Counted from the first letter of the stretch, positions 7,919 through 16,187 are shown. The stretch: DNA of 64,000 nucleotides from Collinsella sp. AM18-10 (GCF_003471585.1 NZ_QRJO01000007.1:21037-85036), one strand, 5' to 3'. Notes: a model not told the origin generated them from the letters alone. Numbers and translations: made by a program.

Positions 7919-9085
7919 ATGTTCGAGAAGAGTGTCGAGGAGCTCACCGAGCTCGGCGCCCAGATCACCACGGCCGAGATTGCTCAGCAGCCCGAGCTTT
8001 GGCGTGATACGCTCAACATCTATCGCGAGAACAAGGAGGCCATCGAGGCCTTCCTGGCCGAGGCTCGTGCTATGGGCGAGGGCCGTCTGTCCGTTGTCTT
8101 CACCGGTGCCGGTACGTCCGACTACGTTGGCGATACCTGCGCCCCGTACCTGCGTCACGCTGGCAACACTGATCTCTACGACTTTAAGCCCATCGCCACG
8201 ACAGACATCGTGAGCGCTCCGCGCGATTTCCTGCGCGCCGAGGATCCCACGCTCGTGGTTTCCTTTGCCCGCTCTGGCAACAGCCCCGAGAGCCTTGCCG
8301 CCGTTGCCGTTGCCAAGGAGCTCGTTCACAACGTCAAGTTCCTCAACATCACCTGCGCTCCCGAGGGCAAGCTCGCCGTTGAGTCTGCCGATGATCCCAA
8401 CGCGCTGACGCTGCTCATTCCGCGCGCCAACGACAAGGGCTTCGCCATGACCGGCTCCTACACCTGCATGACCCTGCTCTCTACCCTCATCTTTGACGAG
8501 GCTTCCGACGAGCAGAAGGCCGAGTGGGTCGAGACCATCGCCAAGATGGGCGAGGAGGTCATCGCTCGCGAGTCCGAGGTTGCCGACTACCTCGCTGGCG
8601 ACTTCAACCGCGTGACCTACTTGGGCTCCGGCTCCTTTGGCGGCCTTGCTCAGGAGAGCCAGCTCAAGATCCTCGAGCTCGCTCACGGTCTGGTTGCTAC
8701 TTCCTACGACACCTCCATGGGCTATCGTCACGGACCTAAGTCTTTCGTCGACGATAAGACGCTCGTCTTCGTATTCGTCAACAACGACGCCTACACCCGT
8801 CAGTACGACATCGACATCCTCAACGAGATCGGTGGCGACGATATTGCTCAGCACACCGTTGCCGTTCAGCAGGATGGCGCTACTGTCTACGAGGGTGAGT
8901 CCTTCACCTTTAAGGGCTATGAGGCACTCCCCGAGGGTTACCTTGCTCTGCCGTTCGTGATGTTTGCCCAGGCAATCAGCCTGCTCAACTCCGTGCGCGT
9001 GGGCAACACGCCCGATACGCCGAGCCCCACCGGCACGGTCAACCGCGTGGTCAAGGGCGTGACGATTCACCCCTTCACCGCTTAA
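7919..9085 (+). CDS. agaS: AgaS-type galactosamine-6-phosphate isomerase/deaminase (SIS protein)
   Basis: 388 residues with two SIS domains. The first, about 45-200, has FTGAGTSDYVGDTCAPYLRH and VVSFARSGNSPES. The second, about 225-360, has YLGSGSFGGLAQESQLKILEL and YDTSMGYRHGPKSFVDDKTLV. RHGPKS is the family's conserved sugar-phosphate loop. AgaS converts galactosamine-6-phosphate to tagatose-6-phosphate plus ammonia, which links NagA upstream to LacC downstream in the pathway. SD AGAGAGG precedes the ATG; a GntR-type operator controls the promoter. A strong terminator follows, although nagA is the next gene. Confidence 0.9.
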   Translation: MFEKSVEELTELGAQITTAEIAQQPELWRDTLNIYRENKEAIEAFLAEARAMGEGRLSVVFTGAGTSDYVGDTCAPYLRHAGNTDLYDFKPIATTDIVSAPRDFLRAEDPTLVVSFARSGNSPESLAAVAVAKELVHNVKFLNITCAPEGKLAVESADDPNALTLLIPRANDKGFAMTGSYTCMTLLSTLIFDEASDEQKAEWVETIAKMGEEVIARESEVADYLAGDFNRVTYLGSGSFGGLAQESQLKILELAHGLVATSYDTSMGYRHGPKSFVDDKTLVFVFVNNDAYTRQYDIDILNEIGGDDIAQHTVAVQQDGATVYEGESFTFKGYEALPEGYLALPFVMFAQAISLLNSVRVGNTPDTPSPTGTVNRVVKGVTIHPFTA

Positions 9086-9103
9086 TCGCGTCCCCCTGTA
9101 AGG

Positions 9104-9140
9104 GCGCCCGTCCGCTCATAACGGCGGGCGGGCGCTTTTT
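9104..9140 (+). terminator. Terminator between agaS and nagA
   Basis: Stem GCGCCCGTCCGC / GCGGGCGGGCGC (9104-9115, 9124-9135) with one wobble pair, followed by TTTTTGTTTT. Confidence 0.85.
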
Positions 9141-9202
9141 GTTTTACGTGAGCTGGGTATAAGCATCACCACAGTCAACTGCTTTAGAAGCAAGGAGTGC
9201 AT

Positions 9203-10372
9203 ATGAGCACGTACGCAATTAAGGCTGACAAGTTCTTCTTGCCGGCAGGCCCGCAACTGGGCGGCTATCTTATGGTCGAGGATGGCGTCTTTGGCGCCTG
9301 GCAGGCCGACGAGCCCTCTTGCGAGATTAAGGATTACACGGGATCGTGGATCGCACCGGGTATGGTCGACACCCACATCCATGGCTTCTATAACCACTCG
9401 ACTACCGATAACGATCCCGAGGGCATCGATATCAGCTCGACCGAGCTCGCCCGTCGCGGCACCACCAGCTGGCTGCCCACGACGTTCACCGATGGCGTCG
9501 AGCAGATCAAGGACGCCTGCGCCGCCATCGCCCAGGCGGACGAGGGTCGCGGCCCCGACTTCTGCGGTGCTCGCATTCAGGGCATCTACCTGGAGGGCCC
9601 CTTCTTTACCATGAAGCACGTGGGCGCGCAGAACCCCGCTTATCTGATCGACCCCTCCGAGGAGGTCTTCGATCAGTGGCAGGAGGCTGCGGGTGGCCGC
9701 ATCGTTAAGAGCGCCATGGCGGCCGAGCGCGACGGTGCCGCTGCTTATGCGGCTGCTCTGAACGCCAAGGGTGTGGTGACCAGCATCGGTCACTCCGACG
9801 CCACCTACGATGAGTGCATCGCCGCCATCAACGCCGGCGCCAGCTGCTTTACGCATACCTATAACGGCCAGCGCGGGCTGCATCACCGTGAGCCCGGTGT
9901 CGTGGGTGCTGCCATGTCCACGCCCGAGACCTACGCCGAGATCATCTGTGACGGCAAGCACGTGAACCCTGCCGCCATCAAGGCGCTGCTGCAGGCAAAG
10001 GGCTGGCAGCATACGGTGCTCATCACCGACTGCCTGGGCTGCGGCGGCATGCCCGAGGGCAGCTACACCAGTGGCGGCATGGACGTCATCATGAAGGACA
10101 ACTTGTGCTGGCTCGCCGACGGCAAGAGCATTGCCGGCTCGGTGCTCACGCTTGCCCAGGGCGTCAAGAACATCGTCGACTGGGGCATCGCCAGCGCCGA
10201 TATCGCCATTCGCATGGCAACCGAGGTGCCGGCGCGCTCCGCGCACATCGAGGATAAGTGCGGCAGCATCATGCCGGGTCGCGACGCCGACTTTGTCGTG
10301 TTCGACCGTGAGCTCACCCTCGTCGAGACGTATGTTGGCGGCCAGAGCGTCGGCAACGCCTTTACCGAGTAA
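9203..10372 (+). CDS. nagA: N-acetylglucosamine/galactosamine-6-phosphate deacetylase
   Basis: 389 residues from ATG 9203, which has AAGGAG 5 nt upstream; a GTG at 9197 overlaps the SD. The amidohydrolase metal sites are visible in order: DTHIHGF near 58-64, LEGPFF near 134, a histidine in IGHSDATYDE near 196, and GLHHREPG near 226. The catalytic aspartate region reads TDCLGCGGMPEG, where many NagA proteins have TDAM-type residues, so the enzyme is somewhat divergent. It removes acetate from the imported amino-sugar phosphate. A 44-codon fragment homologous to its C-terminus survives downstream of lacC at 13099. Confidence 0.9.
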   Translation: MSTYAIKADKFFLPAGPQLGGYLMVEDGVFGAWQADEPSCEIKDYTGSWIAPGMVDTHIHGFYNHSTTDNDPEGIDISSTELARRGTTSWLPTTFTDGVEQIKDACAAIAQADEGRGPDFCGARIQGIYLEGPFFTMKHVGAQNPAYLIDPSEEVFDQWQEAAGGRIVKSAMAAERDGAAAYAAALNAKGVVTSIGHSDATYDECIAAINAGASCFTHTYNGQRGLHHREPGVVGAAMSTPETYAEIICDGKHVNPAAIKALLQAKGWQHTVLITDCLGCGGMPEGSYTSGGMDVIMKDNLCWLADGKSIAGSVLTLAQGVKNIVDWGIASADIAIRMATEVPARSAHIEDKCGSIMPGRDADFVVFDRELTLVETYVGGQSVGNAFTE

Positions 10373-10384
10373 CGATAGAAAAAG

Positions 10385-10416
10385 ACGGCGGGCCCGAATC
10401 TGCTCGGACCCGCCGT
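10385..10416. terminator. Bidirectional terminator between nagA and flavodoxin-like gene
   Basis: Stem ACGGCGGGCCCGA / TCGGACCCGCCGT (10385-10397, 10404-10416), one mismatch. It is preceded by GAAAAAG, giving a T-tract on the minus strand. Confidence 0.75.
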
Positions 10417-10447
10417 ATGGGTTAAACGCTCAAAAGCACCTTAACAG

Positions 10448-11032
10448 TTACAGCTTGTTAGCGATCTTCTTTGCCGTGCGCTTAACGCCGGCCACAAGAC
10501 CTCCCGCAGGATGCTCCTTTTCGTAGGCTAGACGCTTCTCGCGCTTGGCGTACTCTTCGACGATGATGTCGCCATACTCGTCTTCGATCTTGTCGAAGAA
10601 GTCGACGGCGCCCTTAATTTCCTCAGCGGTCGGGTGTCCCTTTTGGACACCGCCGGTGAGTTTGAACGGCCCCCACGTATCAAAGCCGGGGCAGCCGTAG
10701 ACGCCCATAAAGATGGCCTGCCTCATGCGGCAGATTCCATCGATATCCTTGCCGTACCACTTGTTTTTGCCACCGTAGGTCATAAGGCCAAACACCTTGT
10801 CCTGCGGCTGCAGCACGTTAGTGAGCACGCGCGCCATATCTTTGTCGATCTCGGAGTAATAAATGCCCGTGGCGACGCCGATCAGATGGTATTCGTGCAG
10901 GTCGGGGTACTCGTTTTTACCGAGCGCCTTGACGTCGAGGGTATCGATTTCGGGGTGCGCCTCAACGATGGCGTCCACGAGCTTTTTCGTATTGCCGTGG
11001 TGGCGTGAGGCATAGAGGATGATGGTTCGCAT
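10448..11032 (-). CDS. Flavodoxin-like domain protein
   Basis: 194 residues from ATG 11032 (AAAGGCG upstream). The N-terminus TIILYASRHHGNTKKLVDAI is the FMN phosphate-binding loop of flavodoxins (T/S-x-T-GNT type, here SRHHGNT). YGGKNKWYGKDIDGICRM and GCPGFDTWGPFKLTGGVQKGHPTAEEIKGAVDFFDKI-like elements (given in part) match the second half of the fold. The C-terminus is a Lys-rich tail with ERKRL-type residues. Probably a cytoplasmic one-electron carrier or a menaquinone/NADPH-type flavoprotein; no partner is apparent. It is transcribed against the island and interrupts it. Confidence 0.75.
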   Translation of the reverse strand: MRTIILYASRHHGNTKKLVDAIVEAHPEIDTLDVKALGKNEYPDLHEYHLIGVATGIYYSEIDKDMARVLTNVLQPQDKVFGLMTYGGKNKWYGKDIDGICRMRQAIFMGVYGCPGFDTWGPFKLTGGVQKGHPTAEEIKGAVDFFDKIEDEYGDIIVEEYAKREKRLAYEKEHPAGGLVAGVKRTAKKIANKL

Positions 11033-11188
11033 AAGAACGCCTTTCAGCTGTAATTGCATCAATGTCTATATGGTACCCCGTTGCATGGCTGGGATACCGG
11101 ACACATCGATGAACGTGCGGGTTTGTCCTTTGGTCAGGGCCGAGACGGGTACTTGCGAGCAAAAAGCAGTTGTTCGAAAGGATGGGCA

Positions 11189-12070
11189 ATGGAATACGCT
11201 CTCTCCAACGATTCGATTTCTATTAAGGTGTCTACGGCCGGCGGCTCGTTTACCTCGATTGAGGCCGACGGTCGCGAGTATCTGTGGCAGGGTGATCCCA
11301 CCGTGTGGTCCGGCCAGGCGCCGATTTGCTTCCCGATTTGCGGAGGCTTGCGCGACAACAGCGCCATGACGTTTGCCGGGCATCATGTAAAGCTCGCTCG
11401 CCACGGCTTTGCGCGCAAGCAGGAGTGGAAGCTGCTGAGCCAAAGCACGAACGAGCTGGCTGTGTGTCTGGCTTCGGAGGATAACGCCGCGCTGCTGAGC
11501 GATTATCCGTATCCGTTTAGGCTCGTCGCCCGCTATACGCTCGAGGACGCCGCCGTGCGTGTCTCCTATGAGGTTACCAACGAGGGCACCGAGGACATGC
11601 CGTTCTTTATCGGTGGGCATCCCGGCTTTAGGTGCCCGCTCGATGAGGGCGAGGCCTATACGGACTACGAGTTGCGCTTTGAGAAAGAAGAGGCTGCAGA
11701 ACTTTGCACCGCTGTCCCTTCGACTGGCTTGATTGACGTGGATAAGCGCTCCAAGAACCCCATGGTGGGAAAGACGCTGCCTCTATCGCACGAGCTCTTC
11801 GATTTTGCGGAGACCATCTTTGACGTGCTCGAGAGCCGCCAGGTCACGCTTTCCAAAAAGGGCGAGGACAAGGGCGTCCGCCTGAGCTTTGAGGGCTTCC
11901 CATATCTCATTGTGTGGAGCAAGCCCGAGGGTGATTTTGTGGCAGTTGAGCCTTGGGGCGGCCTTTCGACCTGCTCCGATGAGGACGACGTGCTTGAGCA
12001 TAAGCGTGGCTGCCTTGTCGCCAAGCCCAAGGAGACCGTCGTTCGCTCGTTCACGATTGAGATTCTGTAA
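11189..12070 (+). CDS. lacX: LacX-type aldose 1-epimerase family protein, copy 1
   Basis: 293 residues from ATG 11189 (AAAGGA six nt upstream). Features of the LacX/YihR branch of the galactose mutarotase superfamily: STAGGSFTSIEADGREYLW at the N-terminus, CFPICGGL, HGFARKQEW near 75, and GGHPGFRCPLDEGE near 155 with the conserved histidine. The C-terminus has VAVEPWGGLSTC. LacX sits in lactose/tagatose operons and probably interconverts anomers of a galactose or tagatose derivative; its exact substrate is not established. A paralogue of identical length and order (before lacC) is at 29941. Confidence 0.85.
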   Translation: MEYALSNDSISIKVSTAGGSFTSIEADGREYLWQGDPTVWSGQAPICFPICGGLRDNSAMTFAGHHVKLARHGFARKQEWKLLSQSTNELAVCLASEDNAALLSDYPYPFRLVARYTLEDAAVRVSYEVTNEGTEDMPFFIGGHPGFRCPLDEGEAYTDYELRFEKEEAAELCTAVPSTGLIDVDKRSKNPMVGKTLPLSHELFDFAETIFDVLESRQVTLSKKGEDKGVRLSFEGFPYLIVWSKPEGDFVAVEPWGGLSTCSDEDDVLEHKRGCLVAKPKETVVRSFTIEIL

Positions 12071-12129
12071 TTCCGTTTTGTCGACTCGTATCGCGAGGCA
12101 CAAGGAGCCTGCGAGATAAGGAGCTAAAA

Positions 12130-13065
12130 ATGATCCTCACCGTTACGATGAACCCGTCCGTCGATACACGCTATCAGCTCGATGAGCTCATTATCGACGA
12201 CGTTAACCGTGTGACGCCCGAAAAGACCGCCGGCGGCAAGGGTCTCAACGTGGCCCGTGTACTGGGTCAGCTGGGCGACGACGTTGTGGCAACCGGTCTA
12301 CTCGGCGGCCACATGGGCGCCTACATGGCCGAGCTCATGGATGCCAACGGCATTAAGAATGATTTTGTACCCATCAAGGGCGAGACTCGCATTTGCCTTA
12401 ACATCCTCCACGCCGGCAACCAGACCGAGCTACTCGAGAGCGGCCCGACGATTGCCCCCGAGGAGCTCGATGCCTTTACCGCCAAGTTCGCCGAGCTTGC
12501 GAGCAAGGCCGCTGTCGTTACCATCTCGGGTTCGCTGCCCCGTGGTGTCGAGGCGGGCTACTACGCCAAGATCACGGGTATTGCCGAGAACGCCGGCGCC
12601 AAGGTGCTGCTCGATACCTCGGGTGCTTCGCTTGAGGCCGCCCTTAAGTCCGAAATTAAGCCCGAGCTGGTCAAGCCTAACCTGACCGAGATCAACGGCC
12701 TTTTGGGTACGAGCTTTACCACCGACGATGTGAACGAGCTCCGCGCCGCGCTCGCCTCTGATGCCCGCTTCTCCGATATCCCCTGGGTCGTCGTGTCCAT
12801 GGGCGCTGCCGGCTCCGTGGGCTTCCATAATGGCCGTGCATTCCGCGCCAAGACCCCCGATATCCCCGCCGTTAACGCTACGGGCTCTGGCGATTCGACC
12901 ATTGCCGGCTTCGCGCATGCGATTGCTGCTGGCGCGGATGACGAGACGGTGCTGCGTACCGCCAACACCTGCGGCAAGCTCAATGCCATGGATCCCATGA
13001 CCGGCCATCTGGTCATGGACCGTTGGGACGAGGTCTACAACGGCGTTGTCGTGACCGAGCTGTAA
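12130..13065 (+). CDS. lacC: Tagatose-6-phosphate kinase (PfkB/1-phosphofructokinase family), copy 1
   Basis: 311 residues. The N-terminus MILTVTMNPSVDTRYQLDEL, the first PfkB signature GGKGLNVARVLGQLG near 37-51 and the second signature NATGSGDSTIAGFAHA near 250 (catalytic Asp in GSGDS) are typical of LacC/FruK kinases. It would phosphorylate tagatose-6P, produced by AgaS, to tagatose-1,6-bisphosphate. 60 bp after lacX, presumably co-transcribed. The second copy at 30879 has the same length and very similar sequence. Fructose-1-phosphate kinase is the alternative, but the context favours tagatose. Confidence 0.88.
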   Translation: MILTVTMNPSVDTRYQLDELIIDDVNRVTPEKTAGGKGLNVARVLGQLGDDVVATGLLGGHMGAYMAELMDANGIKNDFVPIKGETRICLNILHAGNQTELLESGPTIAPEELDAFTAKFAELASKAAVVTISGSLPRGVEAGYYAKITGIAENAGAKVLLDTSGASLEAALKSEIKPELVKPNLTEINGLLGTSFTTDDVNELRAALASDARFSDIPWVVVSMGAAGSVGFHNGRAFRAKTPDIPAVNATGSGDSTIAGFAHAIAAGADDETVLRTANTCGKLNAMDPMTGHLVMDRWDEVYNGVVVTEL

Positions 13066-13098
13066 AAGCCTGGGCGTCGGCCCCGGCATTGCTTGCTA

Positions 13099-13230
13099 GC
13101 TCATGTCGACGACAAGTGCGGTAGCATTATGCTGGGGCGCGACGCCGAGTTTGTCGTGTTCAATCCCGACCTTACCCTGGTCGAGGCGTATGTGGGTGGC
13201 AACAGCGTCGGTAACGCGTTTGCCGAGTAG
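13099..13230 (+). pseudogene. 3' remnant of a second nagA gene
   Basis: Translating from 13099 gives AHVDDKCGSIMLGRDAEF and so on to VGGNSVGNAFAE and a stop at 13228-13230. This matches the C-terminus of intact NagA (AHIEDKCGSIMPGRDADF ... VGGQSVGNAFTE) at 32 of 42 aligned residues. No start codon or upstream part of the gene exists; lacC ends 33 bp before. It is therefore the tail of a deleted nagA that once followed lacC. Confidence 0.9.
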
Positions 13231-13262
13231 CCGCCAAAGAAGCGATCCGAGAGGGGATTTAG

Positions 13263-13736
13263 ATGATTTACGGTGCATTGGGCGATATCGAGGAGTACCG
13301 CGGAATGCTCAAGGGCCTCGACGTGCTGATCGACTGGCTCGAGGAGAACGACCCGGCACAGCTCGAGGTCGGCAGCCATCCGATTTTGCGTGAGAAGGTC
13401 TTTGCGAACGTCATGTCTCCCACGACGCGTCCCGAGGCTGAGGCTCACTATGAGACGCATCAGCGCTATCACGACCTGCAGATCGACGTCGAGGGTCGCG
13501 AGGCCTTTAAGGTTGCCACGGGCAGCCTGACGCTGGTCCAGGAGTTTGACGAGAAGGACGACTACGACCTGGTCGATTCCGACGCTTCGATCGCCGGCGA
13601 TCTTGCTGACGACAAGTTTGCACTGTTCGTTGCCGGCGAGCCTCACATGCCCACACTCGAGTTCCCGGGCGATGGCGCGCAGCCGGTCAAGAAGATCTGC
13701 TTTAAGCTGCTTGCAGACGCTTACTGGGAGGAGTAA
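13263..13736 (+). CDS. YhcH/YjgK/YiaL family protein
   Basis: 157 residues of a cupin-like fold. Recognisable family elements are MIYGALGDIEEY at the start, HYETHQRYHDLQIDVEGRE near 59-78 and PHMPTLEFPG near 128, which supply the metal-binding His/Glu/Asp residues. The family (E. coli YhcH, EbgC, YiaL) is found in sialic-acid, beta-galactoside and amino-sugar operons and is thought to act as a sugar anomerase or epimerase. Its position at the end of the GalNAc/tagatose cluster fits that role. SD GAGAGGGG precedes the ATG. Confidence 0.85.
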   Translation: MIYGALGDIEEYRGMLKGLDVLIDWLEENDPAQLEVGSHPILREKVFANVMSPTTRPEAEAHYETHQRYHDLQIDVEGREAFKVATGSLTLVQEFDEKDDYDLVDSDASIAGDLADDKFALFVAGEPHMPTLEFPGDGAQPVKKICFKLLADAYWEE

Positions 13737-13767
13737 CGCGCTGCTCGGCTGAGTTGCGCGTCTGATG

Positions 13768-13846
13768 GCGTGATTTCCCCAGGGAAATCACGCTAGGACC
13801 CCGCCAAGCGTATTTCCCTGGGGGAATCACGCTTGGCGGGGTTTTC
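13768..13846 (+). terminator. Double hairpin terminator after yhcH
   Basis: A 12-bp hairpin GCGTGATTTCCC / GGGAAATCACGC (13768-13793) is followed by a 13-bp perfect stem CCCCGCCAAGCGT / ACGCTTGGCGGGG (13799-13811, 13829-13841) and TTTTC. The loop of the second repeats much of the first (TTTCCC...GGGAATCACGC), so alternative pairings are possible. Confidence 0.8.
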
Positions 13847-13870
13847 TGTTTTTGAATAGGGAAGCCTCAT

Positions 13871-14236
13871 TTATTTGCGAAGAACATCGGCTAGCCGCAG
13901 GATTGAAATCATCGACCGATAAGTGAGTTCCACTTTTTCGCCCGCAAGCAGTCGTTTCGAGCCAATCTCATCTAGCCCCACAAGCCGAGAAAACAGCGGG
14001 CCGCTCATCGTGCCCTCGTCAATTGACTCCCTTATGGTCTTCAAAACGTCCGTATCATGAAGCGATGCCGAGCTGTAGGGGGCAACACGAGCGGAACTCT
14101 CAATTAACGACGAGACAAAAGGATGGAGATGCTTTGGACATAGTCCATCAAACACCACATCCCCATTGTCGTTCGAGCCGACCAGGCGCCAAGTATAATG
14201 ATCGACCCAGTCATCCCCGTCATATATGGCGTCCAT
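13871..14236 (-). CDS. Hypothetical protein
   Basis: 121 residues from ATG 14236 (MDAIYDGDDWVDHYTW). The frame is open further upstream inside the preceding gene, so the start is uncertain; the chosen one lies 14 bp after that gene's stop with a weak GGGAAG before it. The second half (ESIDEGTMSGPLFSRLVGLDEIGSKRL, then SMISILRLADVL) is helical and could be a small Cro-like HTH, but I do not recognise a family. Likely the second gene of a two-gene operon with the secreted protein upstream. Confidence 0.5.
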   Translation of the reverse strand: MDAIYDGDDWVDHYTWRLVGSNDNGDVVFDGLCPKHLHPFVSSLIESSARVAPYSSASLHDTDVLKTIRESIDEGTMSGPLFSRLVGLDEIGSKRLLAGEKVELTYRSMISILRLADVLRK

Positions 14237-14250
14237 GAGCAACTTCCCGT

Positions 14251-14760
14251 CTAGAGAGAGAAACCTATTTGGACATCGGGGCGCAAGACCGCAATCCATA
14301 TCGGGCCTGCAGCAGCTCCAACCCAACGCACCACATAGGTTCCCTTTCGTACATGTGTATCAATCTGCCCCGAAATGCCGGTGAATGCAATTCCAGACCC
14401 GTTTGTCGGATAGCAATCGACGTATTTTTGTTTTCCGCTCACAACCTTGTATAGATATATCGTTCCAGCAAAAGAGAAGGGATCGTTCGCAATTTTGTCC
14501 GGAAGAACTTGCCACCTCAAAATCCCGCTACCAATATGGTCAAGCTTGACCGTTCCGCCGTCCCCCTCAAAAGTGGCAAGGGGATTTACCCCAGACTGAG
14601 AGTCGGCATCGCCCTCCTTAGCAGTTATCAGCAGGCTGCCCGTATAAGACTGCTGAGGCTCACCTTCAGGACAGACAGCCTCGGCCCAAGAAGGGCCACT
14701 CAGGCAGAACAGTCCGAGCAGCATCAATACCAACAAAAGAAAACCCTTAGTTCTTTTCAT
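14251..14760 (-). CDS. Small secreted hypothetical protein
   Basis: 169 residues with a clear Sec signal peptide: MKRTKG, then a leucine-rich core (LLLVLMLLGLFCL), with probable cleavage after SGPSWA. The mature part (about 143 residues) contains two cysteines (VCPEGEP and VDCYPTNG) that could form a disulfide, and looks beta-rich (GTIYLYKVVSGKQKYVDCYP, VRKGTYVVRWVG). No lipobox or sortase signal is seen. Unknown function; the base composition is more AT-rich than the sugar operons around it, suggesting acquisition. Confidence 0.6.
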   Translation of the reverse strand: MKRTKGFLLLVLMLLGLFCLSGPSWAEAVCPEGEPQQSYTGSLLITAKEGDADSQSGVNPLATFEGDGGTVKLDHIGSGILRWQVLPDKIANDPFSFAGTIYLYKVVSGKQKYVDCYPTNGSGIAFTGISGQIDTHVRKGTYVVRWVGAAAGPIWIAVLRPDVQIGFSL

Positions 14761-14983
14761 CTATATCCCCAATGCCTCTCGACATTTGTATATTGTGACT
14801 ATTTTAGATCTATATGGCCAATTCGAGCCCTCACCATGGCAATTGTTGCAGCTGGGTTTCTTTTCATTAAAATTTCACTCTGGTAAATCCCCGCCTCTAA
14901 GCATTAAACCCGAAGTCCACCGAGTGGGCCGCTGTTGACGTGGCGATGCTTGGATTGGCGCGCACGCACTCAAAATCGGCAAC

Positions 14984-15005
14984 AAAAAAGCCGCCCGAAG
15001 GCGGC
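14984..15005 (-). terminator. Terminator of the tRNA-Thr transcript
   Basis: Read on the minus strand, GCCGCC TTCG GGCGGC (15005-14990) is followed by TTTTTT. It lies 12 bp beyond the tRNA 3' end. Confidence 0.85.
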
Positions 15006-15017
15006 TATCTTGTTCAA

Positions 15018-15093
15018 TGGAGCCAGCGACCGGGCTCGAACCGGTGACCCCCGCTTTACGAGAGCGGTGCTCTACCAACTGAGCTACGCTGGC
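15018..15093 (-). tRNA. tRNA-Thr (anticodon CGT)
   Basis: 76 nt including an encoded CCA. The acceptor stem GCCAGCG pairs with CGCTGGC. D-arm GCTCAGTTGGTAGAGC, anticodon stem CCGCT/AGCGG around the loop CTCGTAA (anticodon CGT, reading ACG), and T-loop GGTTCGAGCC are all intact. Strand is minus; a terminator follows. Confidence 0.97.
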
Positions 15094-15250
15094 GGCCATG
15101 TGGTGACGCAACTGAGGCGCCAACGGGTGTCTATGATACGGGACATCGCAAATCCGCGCAAGGGTTCTGGCAGCTTTTCTCACTTTTCATGCACTAATAT
15201 TGGAGACGCGATGTCTTGCTCTTACGGGTCTCAAACAGAATGGGGCAGCG

Positions 15251-15733
15251 ATGGCTCAACCCAAGATTCTTCTCACACGCATCGATGACCGTTTCATTTA
15301 CGGGCAAGACGTTAAGCTGTGGAACGAAGCCGTGGGTTCCAACCTTGTCCTAATCGTCAACGATGAGATCGCGGCGGATTCGCGCCAATGGGCCCCTATG
15401 AGGGTGGCGGCGCCCGATGGCGTGTGGACGCGGTTTTTCTCGGTGCAAAGGACCATCGACATCATTCATACCGCAACGCCGCGCCAATGGATTCTCATCA
15501 TGGTGGCGTCGCCCACGGATGCACTCGCGCTGGTTAAGGGCGGTGTGCCGATCACCAAGATTAGCATTGGCCATATGCAAGCAGGGGAGGGCAAGCGCTC
15601 TGTAACGCCCGCAGTCGCCATAGGCGATGCAGACGTCGCTGCTCTCAGAGAGCTACAAAAGCTCGGCGTAGAACTAGAAATCCGCTATCTCCCCAGCTCC
15701 GACCCCGATCCCATCGAGAACCTGCTCACGTGA
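15251..15733 (+). CDS. Orphan PTS EIIB-like protein lacking the phospho-histidine
   Basis: 160 residues, co-linear with AgaV (4443) along its full length: ILLTRIDDRFIYGQDVKLWN, MRVAAPDGVWTRFFSVQRT, KGGVPITKISIGHMQ and LQKLGVELEIRYLPS. Where AgaV has RLVHGQ with the phosphorylated His17, this protein has RFIYGQ, so Tyr17 replaces the active-site histidine. No EIIA, EIIC or EIID gene adjoins it. It cannot be a normal phosphocarrier. It could be a regulatory dummy subunit or a duplicate in early decay; the frame is intact. Start ATG 15251 has only a weak GGGG upstream. Confidence 0.75.
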   Translation: MAQPKILLTRIDDRFIYGQDVKLWNEAVGSNLVLIVNDEIAADSRQWAPMRVAAPDGVWTRFFSVQRTIDIIHTATPRQWILIMVASPTDALALVKGGVPITKISIGHMQAGEGKRSVTPAVAIGDADVAALRELQKLGVELEIRYLPSSDPDPIENLLT

Positions 15734-15808
15734 TTACCTGGGGGCGGAGGAAAACGGATCGTATTTTCCCGTGGAGGAGCGGCGAGATACCCTCGGCCAG
15801 GAATTGGG

Positions 15809-15941
15809 GCCATCTACTACTTTTGGTCGCTTACCTCGAAGCACGATGAAAATCGCAATATTAAAACTGCAGGTAGCGAACGTGCAATTTTTGAAAATAG
15901 GGGCGTATGGTCAGGGGTGCGGGAGTAAAAGTAGTAGATGG
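15809..15941. repeat. Long inverted-repeat element, CTACTAC family, copy 1
   Basis: Perfect 15-bp terminal inverted repeats CCATCTACTACTTTT / AAAAGTAGTAGATGG enclose about 100 bp. The interior shares ATGAAAATCGCA and AAAACTGCAGGTAG with copy 2 at 26979-27107. It encodes no protein and carries no transposase. Confidence 0.75.
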
Positions 15942-16000
15942 GCGCAATCTGTAGCGCGCCGATTTCAGGCATGTTGGCGCATGTGTCGGAGCTATGAAAA

Positions 16001-16040
16001 GAGTGTCCCTTTCGACTAGTCTTTTAGAACGTCAATGACT
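16001..16040. repeat. GACTAGTC-core palindromic repeat, degenerate copy A
   Basis: GAGTGTCCC, then GACTAGTC, then AGAACGTCAATGACT. A shortened version of the 56-bp repeats at 31908 and 63851. It lies upstream of the DUF4143 ATPase, with copy B directly downstream in the same orientation. Confidence 0.65.
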
Positions 16041-16080
16041 GCACCACAGCTTAAGCCGTTCGCAAAAATGGCTCCTAAAT

Positions 16081-16163
16081 CTGTTTCGTTAATTGAATTG
16101 CGTAAATATGGTTAATCACAGAACCGAAATTTGGTTAAATGTAAACTGTAAATTAAGTTAAAC
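16081..16163 (+). repeat. Four-unit direct-repeat array, exact 23-bp period, upstream of ATPase 1
   Basis: The core GTTAA occurs at 16088, 16111, 16134 and 16157, each exactly 23 bp apart. The three downstream units are AAATATGGTTAA, AAATTTGGTTAA and AAATTAAGTTAA; the first is more degenerate (TGTTTCGTTAA). The array ends about 25 bp before the ATPase ATG. It looks like a phased operator or iteron set for a protein binding every two helical turns. Confidence 0.7.
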
Positions 16164-16187
16164 GCGCTGGTAGCAATGGTGATAAAT

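Noticed and set aside
15771..16019. 82-codon frame after the orphan EIIB
   Set aside because: It lies across the CTACTAC inverted repeat and the GACTAGTC repeat and has no homology; it is a by-product of those repeats.
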